31,727 nt of DNA from Actinidia chinensis (GCA_009663005.1 VIGQ01001321.1:1-31727), one strand, 5' to 3'; shown: positions 1 through 10,970, numbered from the stretch's first letter. The notes: generated from the sequence alone by a model not told the origin. Program-made: numbers and translations.

Positions 1-495
1 ATCCTTGCCCCTTTTTGAAAAGGATATATATAGGAAACTCCACATGTGTGTGTAATCACAAAATTAAATGAACAAAATAAGTTTTGTTACTCAGACTACG
101 TTTGACGTGATTGTGGTTCGAATTTACCCGTGAGTGGGAACGTAGGCAACCCATTCAAATGGGTCCCGTCAGAACATAAAATAAATTAAATTATTACACC
201 CTAACTTCTTGTTCATTAAATAAAATGATGACTTGGTAGTACATTTATTGGAACCAAGGGGGTTCTCCTTAAATAAGCAAGAGATATAATTGAGAGATAT
301 GTATGTATCTTGAGTGGGTCATTCAAGTAAAAACTAATATTTTTGCTTAACATTTTCAATTGATAATAAAAATACATCTTTATTCAAATATATACAAAAT
401 TTCCTTTTCTTATGTTTTTTTTTTCTACATAAAATACTTTTTATAGATAATGAATTATATATTTTTCAAAAGAAAAAAAGCACATGCACCATTAT
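1..495. other. AT-rich DNA, no gene recognised
   Basis: No coding frame, RNA gene or element end could be supported here. The only structure seen is a short palindrome around 149-164 (ACCCATT, two bases, AATGGGT) and several A/T runs near 410-480. Confidence 0.5.
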
Positions 496-712
496 ATTGT
501 GCAATGTCGGACGAAGACCGCTTACAAGGGGTAGGTTCCAACAGTGTGTTGGGCCCCATTGCGGCGACCCACCATGTTTGTGATCTTTGACGAATTTGAT
601 AAATACAAATATTGACATGTAATAAGCCTCTTTATAAAAAACTAGTTTTTTAAAATGTCCAAGTGTTTTTATTCTCTAATAACATTGCTTTGGTTCTAAT
701 AAATTCTTAGGC
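496..712. repeat. MITE-like palindromic repeat, copy 1
   Basis: This block matches 29101-29318 over about 215 bp. Shared landmarks in order are ATTGTGCA, CTTACAAGGG, GGGCCCCATTG, ACTAGTTTTTT and TTCTAATAA. The first 115 bp fold back imperfectly: a stretch near 505-520 (ACGAAGACCGC) is complementary to one near 580-595 (GTGATCTTTGACG), with the GGGCCCC core between them. Two diverged copies with a fold-back core suggest a small non-autonomous DNA transposon. No target duplication was found and the family was not identified. Confidence 0.5.
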
Positions 713-1009
713 TAAAACGTTTTACAAGACTTGGTACGAAATTCCTCTAGGAAAAACCCCTTTATGGGTTCTACTCTTTAAAAGTTTGATAAAATTTATA
801 GTTTCAACAAGGATCCAAATTTTAATAAATCTTTACTCGGAAAGATTTCTAATCACTATGCTAAACAATCCATGGACACATTGACATCCCAATTAAGTGC
901 TCGACGCAAATTGAGCAAAACCATTTGAACCAAACAATCAATTGATATATATTCGAGTCAATCCAATCTAACTATCGATCCCATGCTAGCACTCATGAGT
1001 CTCAAACTA
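713..1009. other. AT-rich spacer, nothing recognised
   Basis: Only unstructured AT-rich sequence lies between the MITE-like repeat and the LINE fragment. No long frame or conserved motif was seen. Confidence 0.4.
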
Positions 1010-1698
1010 AACATTGAGCTAAACAAACTCCAACAAGCAAACAAGCCCTCAGTAAAAAAACAAACAAAACGAACTTCTAACGAAGAAGATCTACCAAGGC
1101 AAATTTAGATCTAAATAAGAGAGTCAACATTCATCAAATTGTCAAAACCAACTCCAAATTTTCAAAACACAAATAAAGATCAAAGAAACAAATCTCCTAA
1201 GACATTACAAGCACAAAACCACTTCCAAACTAAATAGCCTTTTGAACACCCACAAAACATCCCACCAAAGTCAATCATCAAAAGCCCAGCCATAACGGAG
1301 ACTAACGGATCGATATATCAGAATCAAATTATAATACACAAACTGCCGGCATCCACAAAACAGAGCATTCCAAAAATCATCAGCATCAGTTCCAAAACAA
1401 ACAACACCCGAACAAGCAAGGAGAAACAAACTGACTCCATTATCTAGAATTGTCATGGGACTCATCTTCAATAATTGCATGGATACTTTTGAATTTGTAA
1501 TTACAACTCATTCTGAACACGAATCTATAGTTATTAACCTTCAGGCTTGCATTTGCCTAACTCCACTTTACATCTCTATAATCAATGTAGAAAACCCTTA
1601 AACCTTGTAACATGCCTTGATCCAAAAGAACACCTGTTCTTTTTATAAGATGAATTAAAGAACTGATCAAACTTCTTCTCCTTGAACTAACTCATTCC
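1010..1698 (-). mobile_element. LINE 3'-end fragment (non-LTR retrotransposon)
   Basis: Positions 1028-1230 align with 27380-27690. Both contain CTACCAAGGCAAATTT, a CAACATTCA-CAAATTGTCAAA block, ACATTACAAGCACAA and CACTTCCAA in the same order. In the right copy this sequence is the 3' end of a recognisable minus-strand LINE. On the minus strand a 69-codon frame (1480-1271) carries DDFWNALFC, similar to the W-A-L-F stretch that follows the C-terminal region in plant LINE ORF2; the right copy has a comparable FWMALS. The fragment stops where the Tat 5' LTR begins, so that insertion may have cut it. The outer 200 bp (1500-1698) has no confirmed LINE match and could be other DNA. Confidence 0.55.
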
Positions 1699-2462
1699 TG
1701 CCTTCCAAAAGACCGTACCATTGTGTAGGGGTAAATACCAATATCTTCTCTGACTAGCTAGGGCAGCAAACCGCGTCAGGCTATGACTATTAATAGCAAC
1801 CTCGCGAGTTTCCTTCGCGCTGGAGCCGTCGAGAGGTAGCACCAACTTTGATCAAGCTAGGGGATACACGCTTCTAGTTGTCGTTATATACCCAGCTCGG
1901 TAGGGTCTTTGTGCAATAGCTAGCTCGCAGCTCTGGTCAGCTTGCACGTATATACGTCGAGAACGATCCCGAGGAACATCAGGGGACATAAGCTGACTTG
2001 TCAAAACAGCTTTCCTTTGAATGCCCCCACATCTTGATCGAGACATCGCGACATTATGACTGGCTACCAACTAGGCCTTAGGGACATAGATGGGTGAGTC
2101 ACTTACGCCAAGACCCACTGACTTAATCGTCATTGCGTCTAGGTACGCGTGGAGTGCCGTAACTCCGTGATTGACAGTTCGTGCGTCTATGTGCACTCGA
2201 ACTACTATATAAGGCTGTTGGCTTACTCATTCAAAGGATGCAAAGCTACTTTAAAAGCTTATACGACACTTGTATCAACCGGTCCATCTAACTTAACCAT
2301 CGGAGAGACATTCCAAGAAATAGCTCTCCTTTCTTCACTATTTCCATGTGCAAGCTCCACTGCCACCAGTAGCCCCTAGCAACCGTCGTTAACCAGCACT
2401 ACGCCACTGCAGGTGTCTATCTTCCATTTCCTCTCCTCCATTTAAATACGCACACCCCCACA
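1699..2462 (+). repeat. 5' LTR of the Tat-like element
   Basis: Aligned with the 3' LTR by anchors in the same order and spacing: TTGTGTA (1721 and 13833), CAGG-T-T-AC-TTAA-GCAAC, CCTTCG-GC-GGAG (1811 and 13919), GCTACCAA (about 2063 and 14164), a TATA box, and GTAGGTGTCTATC-like sequence near the end. The right boundary is clear: CCCCCACA is followed directly by a primer-binding site. The left boundary is approximate (1699-1712). The two LTRs differ strongly, which points to an old insertion unless sequencing errors inflate the difference. Confidence 0.7.
2206..2213 (+). promoter_or_regulatory. TATA box of the 5' LTR
   Basis: TATATAAG lies 256 bp before the LTR end. The 3' LTR has TATAAAAG at the matching place, 289 bp before its end. 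The shared position in both LTRs supports a U3/R promoter, with transcription expected to begin about 30 bp downstream. Confidence 0.6.
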
Positions 2463-2482
2463 ATTGGCGTTTTTGTGGGAAA
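2463..2482 (+). other. Primer-binding site
   Basis: ATTGGCG-T-TTTGTGGGAAA follows the LTR end directly. It resembles the TGGCGCCGT-TGTGGGAA sequence found after the 5' LTR in many plant gypsy elements. The usual GCCG is shortened here, consistent with decay or a base-calling error. Confidence 0.6.
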
Positions 2483-3009
2483 TCACCATAGACCATCTAT
2501 AAACAAGAACACGATCCCTTATGCATCAGAAAGCAACAACGGTTTCCGAAACCACAAACCCAATGGAGAGAGTAATTAAACTCTGGAATGAAAGCCAGAT
2601 GTGATTACGGGAAAATTGTTTGCAGGTGGCAAATCCACAAATTGTCATCCCAACAAGTGAATAGCCCGGCACCTCTAGTCCTGCCCCATAACAAATCCCG
2701 GATGTACCAAACCCAATTCAATCCCAAGATTGCGGGAATGGACCCTCTGGAAAGTTCACTCCCCCAATGTTCCTCTAATAGCGTTAATCAGAATAAAAAG
2801 TCTTACAAATCAGTCATTTCAGACAATGTGGGCTAGTAATTATGCTCATGCTCTATGTGAGCGTGTTTCCATTTGAATGAAATGGTTCGACGCTCCTTCG
2901 CCGGATTCCCTAGGAGCTCTACGACGTTATGCCAACACTCGAGCACGTTGGATGCAGTGATATAAGAGGTCAAAGCTCAAAAGAAGCGCGTTCCGGACAG
3001 AATCTTACC
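2483..3009 (+). pseudogene. Leader with possible gag remnant
   Basis: Only about 530 bp separates the primer-binding site from the reverse transcriptase, whereas gag plus protease normally needs well over 1.5 kb. Near 2881-2925 a plus-strand frame reads WFDAPSPDS followed by LGAL, similar in spacing to the W-F-x-x-L-P-P-x-S-I stretch of plant gypsy Gag. An 82-codon frame at 2588-2836 has no recognisable match. I infer a large internal deletion that removed most of gag and the protease. The Gag trace is weak. Confidence 0.3.
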
Positions 3010-3440
3010 CAAGCGACTGTCCACACGGTCGTGGTAAGAAGAAATTGGAAATTGGAGAGTTTGCGTCGATTTCACAGCCTCAACCGAGTTTTGTCTAAGG
3101 ATTGTTTTCCCCCTGCCAAAGATTGACCAGTTTGGTGGGACTCTACCCTCGAGCCACACACATAGAGCTTCCTGGATGCTACCGAGCTTACCACCAGATA
3201 GCAATGCCCAAGGCAGTTCAGGCGAAGACTGCCTTTTCACCCGTGGCCATGTTCTGTTACAAGTCCCTGGCCCTTTTGGCTAAAAAAACACAGGGTGCCA
3301 CCTATCAAAGGATGATCACCAGATTTTGAAACCAACCTGGGTAAACTATGATCTTCCATCGATATAGGGTGGTAAAAAAGCAAAAATAATTGGATCATGT
3401 AGGGACTTCACCAAATTTTTGCCTTACTCAAAAACATACA
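3010..3440 (+). pseudogene. Ty3/gypsy reverse transcriptase, frame-broken
   Basis: Conserved gypsy RT blocks appear in order across more than one frame: NWRVCVDFTA near 3050, FPLPKIDQ near 3110, a block near 3150-3200 ending in YHQIAMP, KTAFSP near 3225, and GATYQRMI near 3295. The region that should hold the catalytic D-D box (about 3350-3395) is damaged: IDI is followed by VVKK, with no clean D-D pair. At least four frame changes separate these blocks. The enzyme would copy the element's RNA into DNA, but this copy cannot encode it. Confidence 0.8.
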
Positions 3441-3589
3441 CTAGACTGACGCAAGCAAAGTGCCGCATTTGGGGTGAGTTCGTGAGTTCCTTGACACTTG
3501 GTCACAAGACAAGGGATAGAGAGGCAATCCCCTCGAACCATCTCACAATCATACAACTGGTCCTCCGAGGAATGTGAAAGAGGTCCAGA

Positions 3590-4135
3590 AGTTCACGGGG
3601 ATGGCAGTGCACTTAACCGATTCATTAGTAAGAGTCCTCATACAATGCCGTCCATTTTTTCAACTCCTTCGCAAGAACCAAAACTTTTCATAGGAAAGAA
3701 AATGCGAGCCTCGCACTCTAAACAGATTCAATAAATATTGACAGAACTATCGTTTTTTTCCACCCCAGTTGATGGAGAGTTTGCTCTACATTTCCCGCGC
3801 TATTCTTGACAAGCCATTAGCCGTAACTTCTAACAAGTAGATGGAGAACAATACCCTATCACTTGTTAGAAAACGTTTACGGATTGCCAACATAAGATAC
3901 TTTCATTGGAAAAGCTCGTTTTGGCTCCGGTTGTGACCTCACGAAACTCATGCACTATTCAAGCGCATCCCATCGCAGAATACACTAGTTTCCGTTGAAA
4001 AAAACATTTTATTCAAAAGCAAACCTGTCCAACTGACTCTCTAAATGGCTTTAAGCTCGACCATCCGACATCAAATTTCTGCCAAGGGCAAGCATTAACG
4101 GACAGTCCTTATCGACTTTATTGCTGAATTCTCTA
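3590..4135 (+). pseudogene. Gypsy RNase H and connector, frame-broken
   Basis: Following RT, a block near 3600-3690 reads ALNRFISKS then PFFQLLRK, the usual segment between RT and RNase H. RNase H itself is badly eroded: traces such as the stretch near 3780-3800 and DIRHQISAKGK near 4065-4090 can be placed. The block ends with DFIAEFS near 4115-4135, the typical junction before the second RNase H in Tat elements. No catalytic residues could be confirmed. Confidence 0.6.
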
Positions 4136-4349
4136 AAACCCGAGCTGTGAGTCCAAGCAAGGAGCTTGCCGTCTGCCACTAGAAGAAAAGAGCTCAGGGA
4201 CAAAGAAAGTCACCATCGAAACGCAATCGGCAGGCAGCATAGGAGAACTATGATCCATCATGGAACCATGCACAATTAAGGAAGCGACTAACCCGACGAT
4301 CACTGAGGGGTCCAAGATGTTATCATTAGAAACCCACCTCAGGTCATTC

Positions 4350-4735
4350 AAACTCGTATGGGAACTTTCATTGACGAGTGAAAGAACAAGCCTAGGGCAG
4401 GGCAGGAGTAGTCTAAAAAACCCAAGGGGCATTTTCGAGTCACGGCCTCAGCCTGAACATCCCTGCCACCAACAATGAAAGCTGAATACGAAGCCTTCAT
4501 TATCGAACGAAACGGCCCGCCAACAAACTAAAGGTTCCCAAGCTCTACAATTTAATGATTCAAAAACTGATAGGCACCAAGTCACAGAAAATTCGAAGCT
4601 CGGAGACCAGGATGGCTAAGTATCTATCATGGCAAGAGCAGCCTACTGACTTCAGCATCCAGTAATGCATCGAACAAGTGGGAGGGCTTGATCACACGCA
4701 AACGCACTAAGCGGGCTTGGCGTCATTTTTGAAGG
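4350..4735 (+). pseudogene. Second RNase H (archaeal-type-like), frame-broken
   Basis: A clear landmark is PATNNES/AEYEAF-type sequence near 4460-4497; in single frames I read SLNIP then ATNNE then AEYEAFI. Downstream come VPKLYN near 4530, a D-S-x-L-I-G-T stretch near 4558-4575, and ETRMAKYL-SW near 4605-4635. This order (TNNEAEYEAL, then SDS-L, then RE-RMAKYL) is what is known for the additional RNase H of Tat-lineage elements. The frame is disrupted several times. This domain is the main reason for the Tat assignment. Confidence 0.7.
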
Positions 4736-4959
4736 AGAGATAGACGAACCATCAAGTTAACTGATTCGGCCCCAAGTCAATGAATTATAATCCCTCCTAG
4801 TCAACATAGATCTTGGGCCAGCTGGCGTCAAGTTTTTGAAGTAGAGATCGGACGAACCGTGCATAGTTACCTATCTCGGCCCCAATCATGAAATACAATC
4901 CATCCTAAGTCAACTAGAGCTTTGCCAAGCGATGAACCCATTGGTGAATTTTTTTACGC

Positions 4960-6282
4960 TATGAGAAACTATCTAGAAGACAGAGAGGCGCACAACTCAA
5001 CTCCGATAAAGGCAGCATTGTTTTGGATTTCCCCCACCGGGGACTTGTGCAGAAGTCCGAGCTAGGACTACTACTGTGCACCACCCCGAGCCTGGTCAAG
5101 ATGTTACTCTTTGAATCCATGAAAAAATTTTGACTGCACTCCGAAGGAAGATCGTTAGCTCACCGAGCCTTGACTTAAGGATATTGATGGCTTTACATGA
5201 GAAAAATGCACCGGTGTATGTCCCACAAATGCACTAATTGTCAGCTTTTTCCCTTCCCCCCTAAGTCATCAGCCACAAAGGACTTGACCCCTCTCCCCAG
5301 TCCATAGCCCTTTGCCCAATGGGGGAATGGACATCCTGAGGTCCTGCCCGAGCTCCAGGGAATAAAAGGTTTTTGTTAGCCACCACATACTACTCCAAAT
5401 GGGTGGAAGAAGAACTGGTGACTGCCAAATCAAGGAGAATGGACGTGATCCGATTTATCCCGCAGAAATATTTTGTCTCCTTTCACATCCCAAGGTTTTT
5501 CATATCAAGACAACGTAGCCCATTCGTTGGGAAAAAAGAAGACTTGTTGACCAGCTTGAAGATCGAATTTTACCGCCGAGCTACCCCGCAGTCAATGAGC
5601 AAGCCGAGGCAACTAACACGACAATCATGAATGGAACAAGTAGAGGCTCAAACAGCCAAAGGTACTGGGTCGAGAGTGCCAAGGTTTTGTGGGTTTAATC
5701 GACCACACCCGCGAAAATACAAATGAACGCTTATTCATTGGCTTTTGATTCGAAGCCCAAGTCTTGCCTGGAGTCGGTTGCCCACAATACGAACCAAGGC
5801 ATTGACGTAGGTCCACAACGAGGAAGTCTTGCTGCCAAGCTTTTGTGGGTTTCTGACCACACCGCCAAAGTACAAATGAAACGCCTATTCCGTGGCTTTT
5901 GGATTCGAAGCCATAGTCTTGCTGAGGGCGGTTTGCCCACAATATACGAACCAAGCTATGCGTAGGTCCAACGAGGAAAGTCTTAGCTCGTGACCGACCC
6001 TCGACCTGCCGAAGAAATAGAGAAATGTACTGTACCATGCGGACTATCACACAGAAGTGTTACCAAGACTTACAACCAGAATGTCTAACTCTGAGAATTT
6101 TTTAGTAAAGATCTCGTTTTGAGAAAGTATGGGAAACACTAAGGACCTGATGGATGGACGCTCGGCCCGAATTGGAACCCTCAAGCTACTAAACTCTCCG
6201 GCAAAAGTGGCTTACTACTCGAAGATTCCGGGGAATCAAGCCTCAACCTGGAATCCACCACTTTCAAAAGTACTCCCTGAAA
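4960..6282 (+). pseudogene. Ty3/gypsy integrase, frame-broken, with internal duplication
   Basis: Blocks seen in order: a zinc-binding region ending in HKCTNCQ (CxxC, about 5225-5245), LTPL then SP-PFAQWG (5285-5325), MDIL (first catalytic Asp, about 5329), TTYYSKWVEEE (5376-5410), a degraded SDN stretch near 5508-5516, NEQAEATNTT near 5596-5625, a VLWV...TTPAK-type block at 5685-5720 that occurs twice, DLVLRK near 6110-6128, and LGPNW near 6160-6175. The C-terminus ends near 6282 with FKKYS-like sequence. Integrase would insert the DNA copy into the genome. Frame shifts occur throughout and this copy is dead. Confidence 0.8.
5678..5987 (+). repeat. 156-bp tandem duplication inside integrase
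   Basis: Unit 1 starts at 5678 and unit 2 at 5834. Both begin GCCAAG-TTTTGTGGGTTT and share CGACCACACC, AAATACAAATGAA, TGGCTTTTG-ATTCGAAGCC, GTCTTGC, TTGCCCACAATA, ACGAACCAAG and AACGAGGAA. The period of 156 bp equals 52 codons, so the duplication would keep the integrase frame if other indels were absent. Unit 1 and unit 2 differ by scattered substitutions and single-base indels. Confidence 0.85.
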
Positions 6283-6439
6283 TATAATTCTTTCAACAAG
6301 CTGAATATATTCAACTTGTTTAAAACTTCTTACTTGTAAGTGCTTAAACTACCAAACGAATGCAATATGGAAGCGGCTATTGAACTCAATCGAGTATGAG
6401 CTCCATCCTCCGAGATTTGAAATTTGCAAGATATAATTT

Positions 6440-6720
6440 CAAAACTTGGGAGGGTTTAGCCAAGCTCGAGAGTCTTTTTGGAACTTATTCCAGTAAGTTT
6501 GATTAGTGTACTTGCATAATTCAGGAAGAGTTAGCCAAGCTTGAGGCAAGCTCCGAGCTCTCCAGTATACTAAGTAAAATTGGCAAAAGTTAACCGAGCT
6601 CTGAGCGATGCTCCAACTTTTCATTAATTTTTGACTACGTGTAAAAAAAATCGTAGGGTTGAGTAGCTGAGCTGATGAAGCTCAGAACTCTATCCTCGAG
6701 TTCTTTTAAGCATATCTAGT
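6440..6720. repeat. Monomer array I (about 60-76 bp units)
   Basis: The motif TTAGCCAAGCT/TTAACCGAGCT/GTAGCTGAGCT recurs at 6455, 6531, 6590 and 6661, each followed by AGCTC and then AACT. The units are short and divergent. They belong to the same family as the arrays at 7715-8075 and 11042-11665. Confidence 0.7.
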
Positions 6721-7476
6721 AGTAATGAGAATAACTGACTTAAGTTCATAAACAACCGATCAACATCCATACCAGAAGGAAAATTCCTCAATAAGCAATC
6801 CCAGCGAAGTGAAAAGAGGCAATTTATTCAATCAAAGTTGTTTCAAGTACAGACAATCCGAGTAAAACAGTTCATAGCAACAAAATTATATAACACGCAA
6901 AGCTGCCTAAAACTAGGTGACTGAAGCGATGATGAAGACTAATATCCGGATCTAACTTCAGGCTTCATAGCAACGCATTCTGACCAGCTGAAGTCTGCAA
7001 CATCCCATCGGCGAGGCCGCACAGATCGCTTACCAACTATCGGAAAGTTGTTCCTTAATTCAGGACAACTCGCTCAGCCCTTGTGATAGCTGCCTCGAGA
7101 CGGTGTATACAAGTCATCAGTATATATCTAGAAGTGCTTCCAGTAAGCCCGGCAGGATTAGTGGGGATAAACCTCAGCAAACCCCTCAAACCATCTAACG
7201 GAAACCTTTGTCATGACTCCGACCAGGCTTGAGCTTCATGTTTACGAAACTTTTGTGACAAGTCTCATTAAAACAGAAATTGAGGACAGATGACATATGC
7301 AGAGCACACTGAGTTTATGTCCCTACTGATAATACTAACTTATCTTCCATGGACCTAGATACCTCGGCAGAAAAGGTCCCAGGGGCAAAATTTCCCAATA
7401 CCATAAAACTTTGCTCTAAAAGGAAACAACTCAGAAAGGAGTGTTGGGATGCAGATGCAAGGGAGAGGGCTCTCAA

Positions 7477-7482
7477 TTTATA
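7477..7482 (-). promoter_or_regulatory. Possible antisense TATA box
   Basis: On the minus strand CCTATAAATTGAGAGCCC is followed by a CT-rich stretch, a common plant core-promoter look. It points toward lower coordinates. No convincing coding region follows, so this could be chance. Confidence 0.25.
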
Positions 7483-7714
7483 GGAATGAATAGAGCACAA
7501 TCATCCGTCATTAATGCGAATAACAGTAGACTACTATTAAAGAGTAATCCAACATCCTCCTAATAACGTTAGTCAAGGGCATTTGAAAATGGCATAGCAT
7601 TCACCTGGACCACGACATTTCGCAGTTAACATGTCAGACAACAATAAGAAAACAAACGCCGGTCGCAAGCAGGCCCACAGCACATGGCGTGTACACAGAC
7701 CACACATAAAGCCA

Positions 7715-8075
7715 TTTGGTAATAACTCAAGGAAGAGTTAGCCAGCCTCCATAATAGCTTCGAACTCTGTCCACCGGGATCATGCAAGTGTACTCGTCCA
7801 CGGCAAGACAAAGTTAGCCCGAACTCGACGAGAGCTCCAAACTTTACCCCAAGACTTTTGCCCAAGTAACACTTAGCAAAAAATCCAGGAGGAGTTGTCC
7901 GACTCTATGCGATTCCGCACTTTGCCAACAAGGTTGGCGTAAGTATACTTAGCAAAAGTGAGGGGAATTTGGCCGAACCCGACGCGAGCCTCCAACTCTA
8001 ACCCAAAATTCTTTGCCCGATAAACTTCGCAGAAATCCAGGAAGAGTTTGCGGAACCCTATTCTATAAGCGATCT
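7715..8075. repeat. Monomer array II (about 77-bp units)
   Basis: Five units start with GAGTTAGCC-like motifs at 7735, 7811, 7892, 7965 and 8044, spaced 76, 81, 73 and 79 bp. Each has a GA-CTC/AGCTCC-AACT segment and most have ACTTAGCAAAA. The units are more diverged from each other than those of array III. Confidence 0.75.
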
Positions 8076-8229
8076 TGTTTCCACAGAAATTTAAAAAGAA
8101 AAACTCGCACTCGCTAATGACATTTAAGCAAACACAAGATATCAAAAGCAGAATGTCATATACCCTAAAACGAGCTGGAGAGTATAACACTGTACAGATC
8201 AAACAAGCTTTACATAAAAATAGACGTTC

Positions 8230-10552
8230 ATCCATAGACGAGAATATTACAAGTATGAACAAAAATTTGTCGAAGTTGAAGCAAAAATTTGGTTAGATGA
8301 GCTACTCTGCGTGCTGATTCCTCTCCTTCATCCTCCATGCCCTCAGTCCTTGGTCCTCCAGCTCCAAACATCCCCGCCTCCTTCACCTCGAAAATTTGGT
8401 GTTCTGGCCACAACCGCCTCCGCCAACCCACCCACTTCAGGCGCATGTTGGCAATCTCCTCTCTCAAAGCCCTGGAGGAGGATTAGGGAGTAGCCGCTGG
8501 CATATCTGGGAACAGTCCAAGCAGATGGTTTAGAGAAGGGTCCTAATCTCCTTCAGGTAGACAAGCCAGCCTTCTTTAAAAATTTGGGCGCAGCTCGTGA
8601 CCTACTTCGCATATGCGTCCACGGACCAGTTTGTAAAGCGCGTTAAAAACCCTCTGATACACGCAACCCGCAGGCCCTTTTTTGCAGCTCGGCCACTCTT
8701 GTAGAGCCTGCCTCTCCTCGATGGCAATCATGGCCGCGTTGTGAGCGTTGGCCAAATTCACTCCTGGCTGCTTTATCTCCCTATTTATTCACTCAAAGGG
8801 CCACACAGTAGTTGGAATAGCTGCAAAATGCAAACAAAGCAGAAAAATTTGCAAATGTTAAAAGAAGCAAGACAAAAGAATTAGAGTGGCGGAACTCAAA
8901 CCTGATGCATCCTCATAACTAGCCACCTCCGAAACTCTTCTGAATCCTCCGCAGCAAGTCACCACATCCCGAGGGACATGAAGGCATTCCTTAAAGCCAA
9001 ACCGGTTTGTGTCTTTTAGAGGTTCCACCAGTTGTGACTTGTTTCCTGAGACCAAACGGCACGAATGTTATTCCGATCTCGGGGTGCCAGTGGAGCTGCC
9101 AACACCCTTTCCCTATCTTCTACGGGAAGTTCCCTCCGCGTGTTTGCTTCCCTTTCCTTTTGTTGGCTTGCTGGGAGGGAGGGGCCATTGACTGATCCCT
9201 GGGCAGCTCAGAAGACCAGACGTTCAGATGGGGAATCTATTTTGGGTGAGATTGTCCTTTGTAGCCCTTCTTTTGCCTTTGGCCTATGTGCATGTTGCCT
9301 TCCTCGACCTTCGAGCTGTAACCCAAACGCCACCTTGATTGAACGAATGTTTAATATGTCTTCGGCCGCTGGTGCAACTTCTGGAAAATTCATGATCGTC
9401 GCAGCCTCCGATTCGAGCTCGGCACGAGTAGGGCTTGGTAGCAGAACTTACTTGATTATCACACTGGTTCTCTTCTTTTCCGTCCTCAACCTCAACGTCC
9501 CCATCCTCCTATCACCCACCCGGCCGCTCCAAGATCTATGTCCCAGCCGACTAGACCATCTGACGAACTTGAGCCTGCTTGAACCATGCTCTCCTCCCTC
9601 TTCACCTCTTCCTCATTTCTTCTAAACTCGTGACAATCCCTTTGATTAGGTCGTTGACTTCGATCGAAGCGAACTCCTAATGTCTCACAGAGCTCATTCG
9701 CGATGCAGAGGAGGAGAAAGTCTGTTGTACCCCCTAAATAAGCTCGGTGTGATAGTATAGCGGTATATCGAAATGTACCCAAGAGATCAGTAAGCTTCCG
9801 AGTACGTCACAGTTGGTTTCACCGCTCTTATCGTAGTAGCATAGCGCTCATATCCCTCCAATAATGCGCCCTGAACCCTGGAAACAATCAAACAAAGACA
9901 AACGAGAGATCAGATCACTTGAAACAGAGTAAACATGCGATACACAACGAAAAATCGAGATAATGGTAATCGAAAATGGATTTACTCTTACCAACAGGGA
10001 TATAACATCTGTCTCGGAATGGAGAAATGACTGGGGTCATCGGCCTAGAATTATCATTGGCCAAAGACCCAGACAAAATCATTCAGATATAGATCTTTAT
10101 CAAGGGAATTTGTAACCAACCTTGTTTAGGCTATTAGGTTTTCCAAAGCGAAGATAATGATTACCCTTGTACATATGGGTTTGGGCGTTCCTCTTAGGTC
10201 GGACTATGCAATATACGTGAAGTAAATCCTCAGAAATAAATTCATGTTCCTCTCTCTCCATCAGAGCGTCCATCGCCAGTATGGCTCGACAAAGTTACAG
10301 ACACTTGCATAAAAGTAAGACGGCACAAGGACATCACTTTCTTCAACAATTTTCTAAGAGGAAACCTGAGTCCGACTTGATGAATGAACCAAGTCCAAAC
10401 AGGTATACGGTTGCCTTCCCCTCTACCCAGTCGGCGGCATTGTTTGGGCTTGGTCTTTCTATAAGGACATCATCAAGAATACGGTGGATGGCACGAAAAC
10501 GAGCTAAGGCCTCATCATCATGAACCAACAATTGAGCCCGGTTCAACGCCAT
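8230..10552 (-). pseudogene. Decayed antisense gene inside the Tat 3' region
   Basis: The minus strand holds a series of consistent coding blocks. It starts at ATG 10552 with MALNRAQLLVHDDEALARFR, continues to ADWVEGKATVYL, and after a frame break reads FIHQVGLRFPL then VMSLCRLTFMQVSVNF (about 10370-10280), then LLHVY-like and YLNDFVWV (about 10220-10060), and DDPSHFSIPRQ before a 114-bp intron. The second exon begins FRAHYWRDMSA. Further blocks follow at 9782-9492, 9393-9208, 9055-8858, 8761-8576 (NLANAHNAAMIAIEERQALQ, probably helical) and 8467-8228. At least six frame breaks are present. The pattern recalls the antisense ORFs reported from Tat elements such as Grande (gene 23), but homology is from memory and unverified. 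No enzymatic motif was seen and function is unknown. Confidence 0.6.
9878..9991 (-). other. Intron of the antisense gene
   Basis: On the minus strand the donor is TTG|GTAAGAGT (exon ends 9992) and the acceptor is TTTGATTGTTTCCAG|GG (exon resumes 9877). The 114-bp length and T-rich end are normal for a plant intron. Coding-like blocks lie on both sides and no matching splice pair is visible on the plus strand, which supports antisense orientation. Confidence 0.6.
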
Positions 10553-10970
10553 GTTCTAAAAATAGAAGCAAACGGTAAGAATGAGCTCAATCGCATATCA
10601 TGACGAACGCAGGCCGCAAAGAACCAAACTGATCCTAAGTAACAACGGGGGACAAATCGCGTTGCATTAATGAAATTCCCCTACCACCTTTGGTCGACCT
10701 TGTAAGTAAGAGAGATTGAGGGGACAGACTTGTCTAAAACAAGAGTGGGTTGGGGGCAACCCGAATCGACCCGAATCACAACTCAGAAGCTTGTAGTCGC
10801 CTTTCAATGGCGGACAGGCAGCTATAATCCTTCCTTCGAATAAATGATGCATAAATCACACAATTAATAGGACAGATGCATTGGAAATGCCGAAAAAAAT
10901 TACAAACATTCTGAAATCGGGAAGCTCTCAGAAATACGATATAAACAGTGGCTGGGAAAACAAACCACCG

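Noticed and set aside
1852..2070. 72-codon minus-strand frame
   Set aside because: Lies within the Tat 5' LTR and has no match to any domain.
5625..6050. 141-codon minus-strand frame with internal repeats
   Set aside because: Opposite strand of the integrase duplication; the plus strand explains the sequence.
7873..8262. 129-codon minus-strand frame
   Set aside because: It spans array II and follows the repeat composition. No support as a gene.
9065..9625. Longest frame in the window, 186 codons, plus strand
   Set aside because: It lies opposite the antisense coding blocks. Its Ser/Pro/Leu/Cys-rich composition is what a mirrored charged coding strand gives, and no domain was seen.
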